From the NCBI GenBank assembly GCA_030633185.1, contig DAOVTG010000113.1, positions 1 to 7,967 of the forward strand: a DNA stretch of 7,967 nt, given 5' to 3'. Origin of the DNA: Deltaproteobacteria bacterium. GTDB taxonomy: Bacteria; Desulfobacterota; Anaeroferrophillalia; Anaeroferrophillales; Tharpellaceae. Positions within the stretch are counted from its first letter, which is position 1; every line of letters begins with the position of its first letter. Shown here one piece after another: positions 5,869 to 7,967 of the stretch. Below the pieces are notes generated by a model, which was not told where the DNA came from, did no database searches, and worked only from the letters and a program-made list of their open reading frames with translations. The position numbers and the translations under genes are program-made.

Positions 5869-7470
5869 TTACTGTAAAGCCGCAGCCAATAAGGTTTGCG
5901 TATAAGGATGTTTAGGGCTTTGAAAAATGACGGCCGCCGGACCGCTCTCGACAACTTGCCCCTGATGGAGAACCAGAACCCGGTGACAAAGCGCCCTTAT
6001 GACTTTAAGGTCATGCGAGATAAAAAGATAAGAAAGCTTGTGTTTAATCTGAAGATCACGCAGTAAATCAATAACCTGGGCCTGAACCAACCGATCCAGC
6101 GAAGAGGTAGGTTCATCAAGAATAATCAACTTGGGCTTTAAGACCAGGGCGCGGGCAATCGCAATACGTTGGCGTTGACCGCCGGAGAATTCATGCGGGT
6201 AGCGACGTATGTGAGCCTCCTCAAGGCCAACCTCAATCAGGGTTTCAGCAACCAGGCAGCGACGCTCCCGGGCATTGCCGAGATGATGCAGATCCAGGCC
6301 TTCAGAGACAATCTGGCCAACCGTCAGCCGCGGATTCAAACTGGCGAAAGGATCCTGAAAAACAACCTGCAGGTAACGCCGCACAGAACGTAGTTGAGTG
6401 CTGCTTAAAAGGGCAAGATCCTGATTTTCAAAGATGATCTTGCCTTGAGCTGAAAGCAAGCGTAAAAGGGCAAAACCAAGGGTCGATTTTCCCGAACCGC
6501 TCTCGCCGACAACCCCTAAACTCTCGCCGGATTTGATTTCAAGAGAAACCCCGTCGACAGCTTTTACATAATCAACGGTTCTTTGCCAAAATCCTTTCTT
6601 GATGGGAAACCAGACTTTGAGATTTTCCGCCCGCAGCAACGGGGCAGAGGTGGTTTCCGTCAGCGGCCGGGGCTCACCCGCCGGTTCAGCCGCCAGCAAT
6701 TTTTTAGTGTAGGGGTGTTGCGGTTTTTGAAAGATCTCCTGACTCTCACCAACCTCGACAATCCGGCCATTAGTCATGACCGCAACCCGATCAGCATAAT
6801 GCCGAACAATCCCCAGATCATGGGTTATCAGAAGAATGGCCATACTCAAACGCTCTTTAAGTTCGTTCAAAAGACCAAGCACCTGAGCCTGAACCGTAAC
6901 ATCAAGGGCGGTCGTCGGTTCATCAGCGATCAGCAGTTCGGGTTCATTGGCAAGGGCCATGGCAATCATTACCCGTTGCCGCTGGCCCCCGGAAAGTTCA
7001 TGAGGGTAGGCCTCAAGCCGGCGGCCAGCATCTTCAATACCAACCAATTCAAGAAGCTCTCGAGAATGCGCCCGCAACTCCTTCCTTAGCCCTCCGCCTC
7101 GATGCAGACGCAGACTTTCGCTGATTTGTCGAACAATCGTATGCAAGGGATTTAACGAGGTCATGGGCTCTTGGAAAATCATCCCGATGCGACCGCCGCG
7201 CAGGCTTTGCATCTTCTTTTCCGGCAACCCTAAAACATCCTGGCCAGCAAAAATAATCCGACCATCACCCGGATGACTGGCCTCAGGATAGGGCAAGAGA
7301 CGCAATATCGAATGTGCGGTCACCGATTTACCGGAACCACTCTCCCCCACCAGAGCCACGGTCTCACAACGATTGATCGTCAAAGAAGCCCGATCAACCG
7401 CCAAAACCCGCTCCTTTCCAATACCAAAAGCGACGGAAAGGTCTTTTATTTCAAGTAAAGGTTTATCCAT
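5869..7470 (-). CDS. yejF: Peptide ABC transporter, fused double ATP-binding subunit (YejF type)
   Basis: This protein energises uptake of peptides or related solutes as the cytoplasmic ATPase of a Yej/Dpp/Opp-type importer. With 533 residues it holds two complete ABC domains in tandem. Domain 1 has Walker A GESGSGKSV (42-50), Q-loop Gln100, signature LSGGQRQR (159-166), Walker B LLIADEP (179-185), H-loop His217 and the oligopeptide-specific HPYTKKLL (252-259). Domain 2 has GESGSGKST (322-330), Gln372, FSGGQRQR (428-435), LIILDEP (448-454), His486 and HPYTQTLL (521-528). The linker FPIKKGFWQRTVD before domain 2 and the overall order match E. coli YejF closely. ATG 7470 is chosen over TTG 7476 because it aligns with the YejF N-terminus; neither has a good Shine-Dalgarno sequence. 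The yejA, yejB and yejE partners (binding protein and permeases) are absent on both sides, which is odd. GsiA or DppD/F-like specificity cannot be ruled out. Confidence 0.9.
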   Translation of the reverse strand: MDKPLLEIKDLSVAFGIGKERVLAVDRASLTINRCETVALVGESGSGKSVTAHSILRLLPYPEASHPGDGRIIFAGQDVLGLPEKKMQSLRGGRIGMIFQEPMTSLNPLHTIVRQISESLRLHRGGGLRKELRAHSRELLELVGIEDAGRRLEAYPHELSGGQRQRVMIAMALANEPELLIADEPTTALDVTVQAQVLGLLNELKERLSMAILLITHDLGIVRHYADRVAVMTNGRIVEVGESQEIFQKPQHPYTKKLLAAEPAGEPRPLTETTSAPLLRAENLKVWFPIKKGFWQRTVDYVKAVDGVSLEIKSGESLGVVGESGSGKSTLGFALLRLLSAQGKIIFENQDLALLSSTQLRSVRRYLQVVFQDPFASLNPRLTVGQIVSEGLDLHHLGNARERRCLVAETLIEVGLEEAHIRRYPHEFSGGQRQRIAIARALVLKPKLIILDEPTSSLDRLVQAQVIDLLRDLQIKHKLSYLFISHDLKVIRALCHRVLVLHQGQVVESGPAAVIFQSPKHPYTQTLLAAALQ

Positions 7471-7483
7471 TGACAACTTGTAA

Positions 7484-7757
7484 TTATCGTCCAGAAAAAG
7501 ATTTGTTCCATCTTATTTTGGGATTATCGAATTTTATCTTCTGATTATCAAATACCCGATCTTGAGATTTTTTTCGACCACGCGGTCTTTTAAGACGAAA
7601 TGCGTGGAGATGGCAATCAAACCAACCCATGGAATCCTGTATTGCAACATGTAAATCCCAAAAAGAATATTTTGATGGCACTTGTATTCTACGCCAAATG
7701 GCGGGCTTAATATCCATCAGGGTGATCTTGAACTGGAAAATAACATGTGTTTTTCAT
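7484..7757 (-). pseudogene. pRiA4b ORF-3-like protein, frameshifted and truncated
   Basis: The open part (7717-7484, 77 residues) begins MDIKPAIWRRIQVPSKYSFWDLHVAIQDSMGW-DCHLHAF when read in two pieces. This is the diagnostic N-terminus of the plasmid pRiA4b ORF-3 family (PF07929), proteins of unknown function, usually ~180 residues or longer. Homology continues upstream of that Met as FQFKITL, but in this frame there is a stop just before and no good start. ATG 7757, with AAGGA nine bases upstream, is one base out of frame; removing one base from the five-T run at 7750-7754 (five As on the coding strand) would give MKTHVIFQFKITLMDIKP. After HLHAFRL the family sequence is lost and a Lys/Asn-rich tail with FDNQKIKFDNPKI leads to a stop. 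It is therefore damaged at both ends; the frameshift alone could be a sequencing error. Confidence 0.7.
7523..7551 (-). promoter_or_regulatory. Predicted sigma70-type promoter for yejF
   Basis: On the - strand, TTGATA (7551-7546) and GATAAT (7528-7523) are separated by exactly 17 bases; each matches the consensus at five of six positions. The expected transcription start is near 7516, giving a leader of about 46 bases before yejF ATG 7470. It sits inside the Lys/Asn-rich end of the decayed pRiA4b-like frame. The AT-rich context raises the chance of a random match. Confidence 0.5.
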
Positions 7758-7826
7758 GATTTGCATTCCTTGACGTTTGAAATCAAATCAATTACTTGAA
7801 TTGGGATTTTTATTCCGTGTATAAAT

Positions 7827-7967
7827 TTATTCCAATATTTGATTTTTCAAGCTTACAAACCCTGAATGTTCAAGAGCAAGAAGAATCCCTTCTTTTGCCA
7901 GCCCATTATAACTGCCTACCATTTTAAAGAGACCTTTACGTCTAGCTTTTAATGAGTTATGATTCAG
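7827..7967 (-). CDS. Unrecognised protein, C-terminal 46 residues (5' end outside window)
   Basis: The frame is open from the right edge to TAA at 7827-7829. The peptide includes RRKGLFKMVGSYNGLAKEGI and ends LKNQILE. Its balanced composition and alternating charged and hydrophobic residues look like real coding sequence rather than chance. I do not recognise the family. It lies 69 bases upstream of ATG 7757 of the pRiA4b-like remnant and on the same strand, so the two may have formed one transcription unit. A short accessory gene such as a toxin-antitoxin component is possible, but nothing in the visible part shows it. Confidence 0.45.
   Translation of the reverse strand: MNHNSLKARRKGLFKMVGSYNGLAKEGILLALEHSGFVSLKNQILE

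Noticed and set aside
971..7470. yejF, P-type ATPase, typA and the mini-ORF as one functional operon.
   Set aside because: Their functions are unrelated and a terminator-like hairpin separates typA from the first two genes; only yejF and the ATPase are likely to share a transcript.

Overview
The window looks like chromosomal DNA of moderate GC content from an anaerobic, deltaproteobacterial-type bacterium (Desulfobacterota or a relative). That placement is an inference. It rests on an AmmeMemoRadiSam-type radical SAM enzyme, a TTG-started TypA, an inverted-repeat element with GTCATTCCGG...CCGGAAT hairpins, and a CTGGGGACAG...CTGTCCCCAG hairpin; the last two are familiar small repeats in such genomes. 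No rRNA, tRNA, CRISPR array or complete transposase gene is visible.

Left part, + strand (1-912): the C-terminal third of an AmmeMemoRadiSam radical SAM enzyme runs in from the left edge. It is followed by the N-terminal half of a metallo-beta-lactamase-fold hydrolase. That hydrolase gene is cut off by a 136-bp non-coding, MITE-like element (777-912) whose terminal inverted repeat supplies the stop codon.

Main block, - strand (7470 down to 971), in transcription order: a full double-ATPase peptide ABC transporter subunit (YejF type), a full P-type (P2A-like) cation ATPase, the full translational GTPase TypA/BipA, and a 67-residue mini-ORF. The mini-ORF joins a hydrophobic N-terminus to the last ~43 residues of a slipin/stomatin-like protein. 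A sigma70-like promoter precedes yejF, and a hairpin with a T-tract separates the P-type ATPase from typA. The three intact genes share no obvious pathway; the grouping looks like chromosomal housekeeping and transport genes co-oriented by chance.

Right edge, - strand (7484-7967): a decayed pRiA4b ORF-3-like gene with an apparent one-base frameshift at its start and an early end, and before it the last 46 codons of an unrecognised protein.

No convincing new multi-gene system is present. The points most worth following are the P-type ATPase with Thr in place of the M4 cation-binding Glu, the fused slipin remnant, and the concentration of broken genes at both ends of an otherwise intact block.
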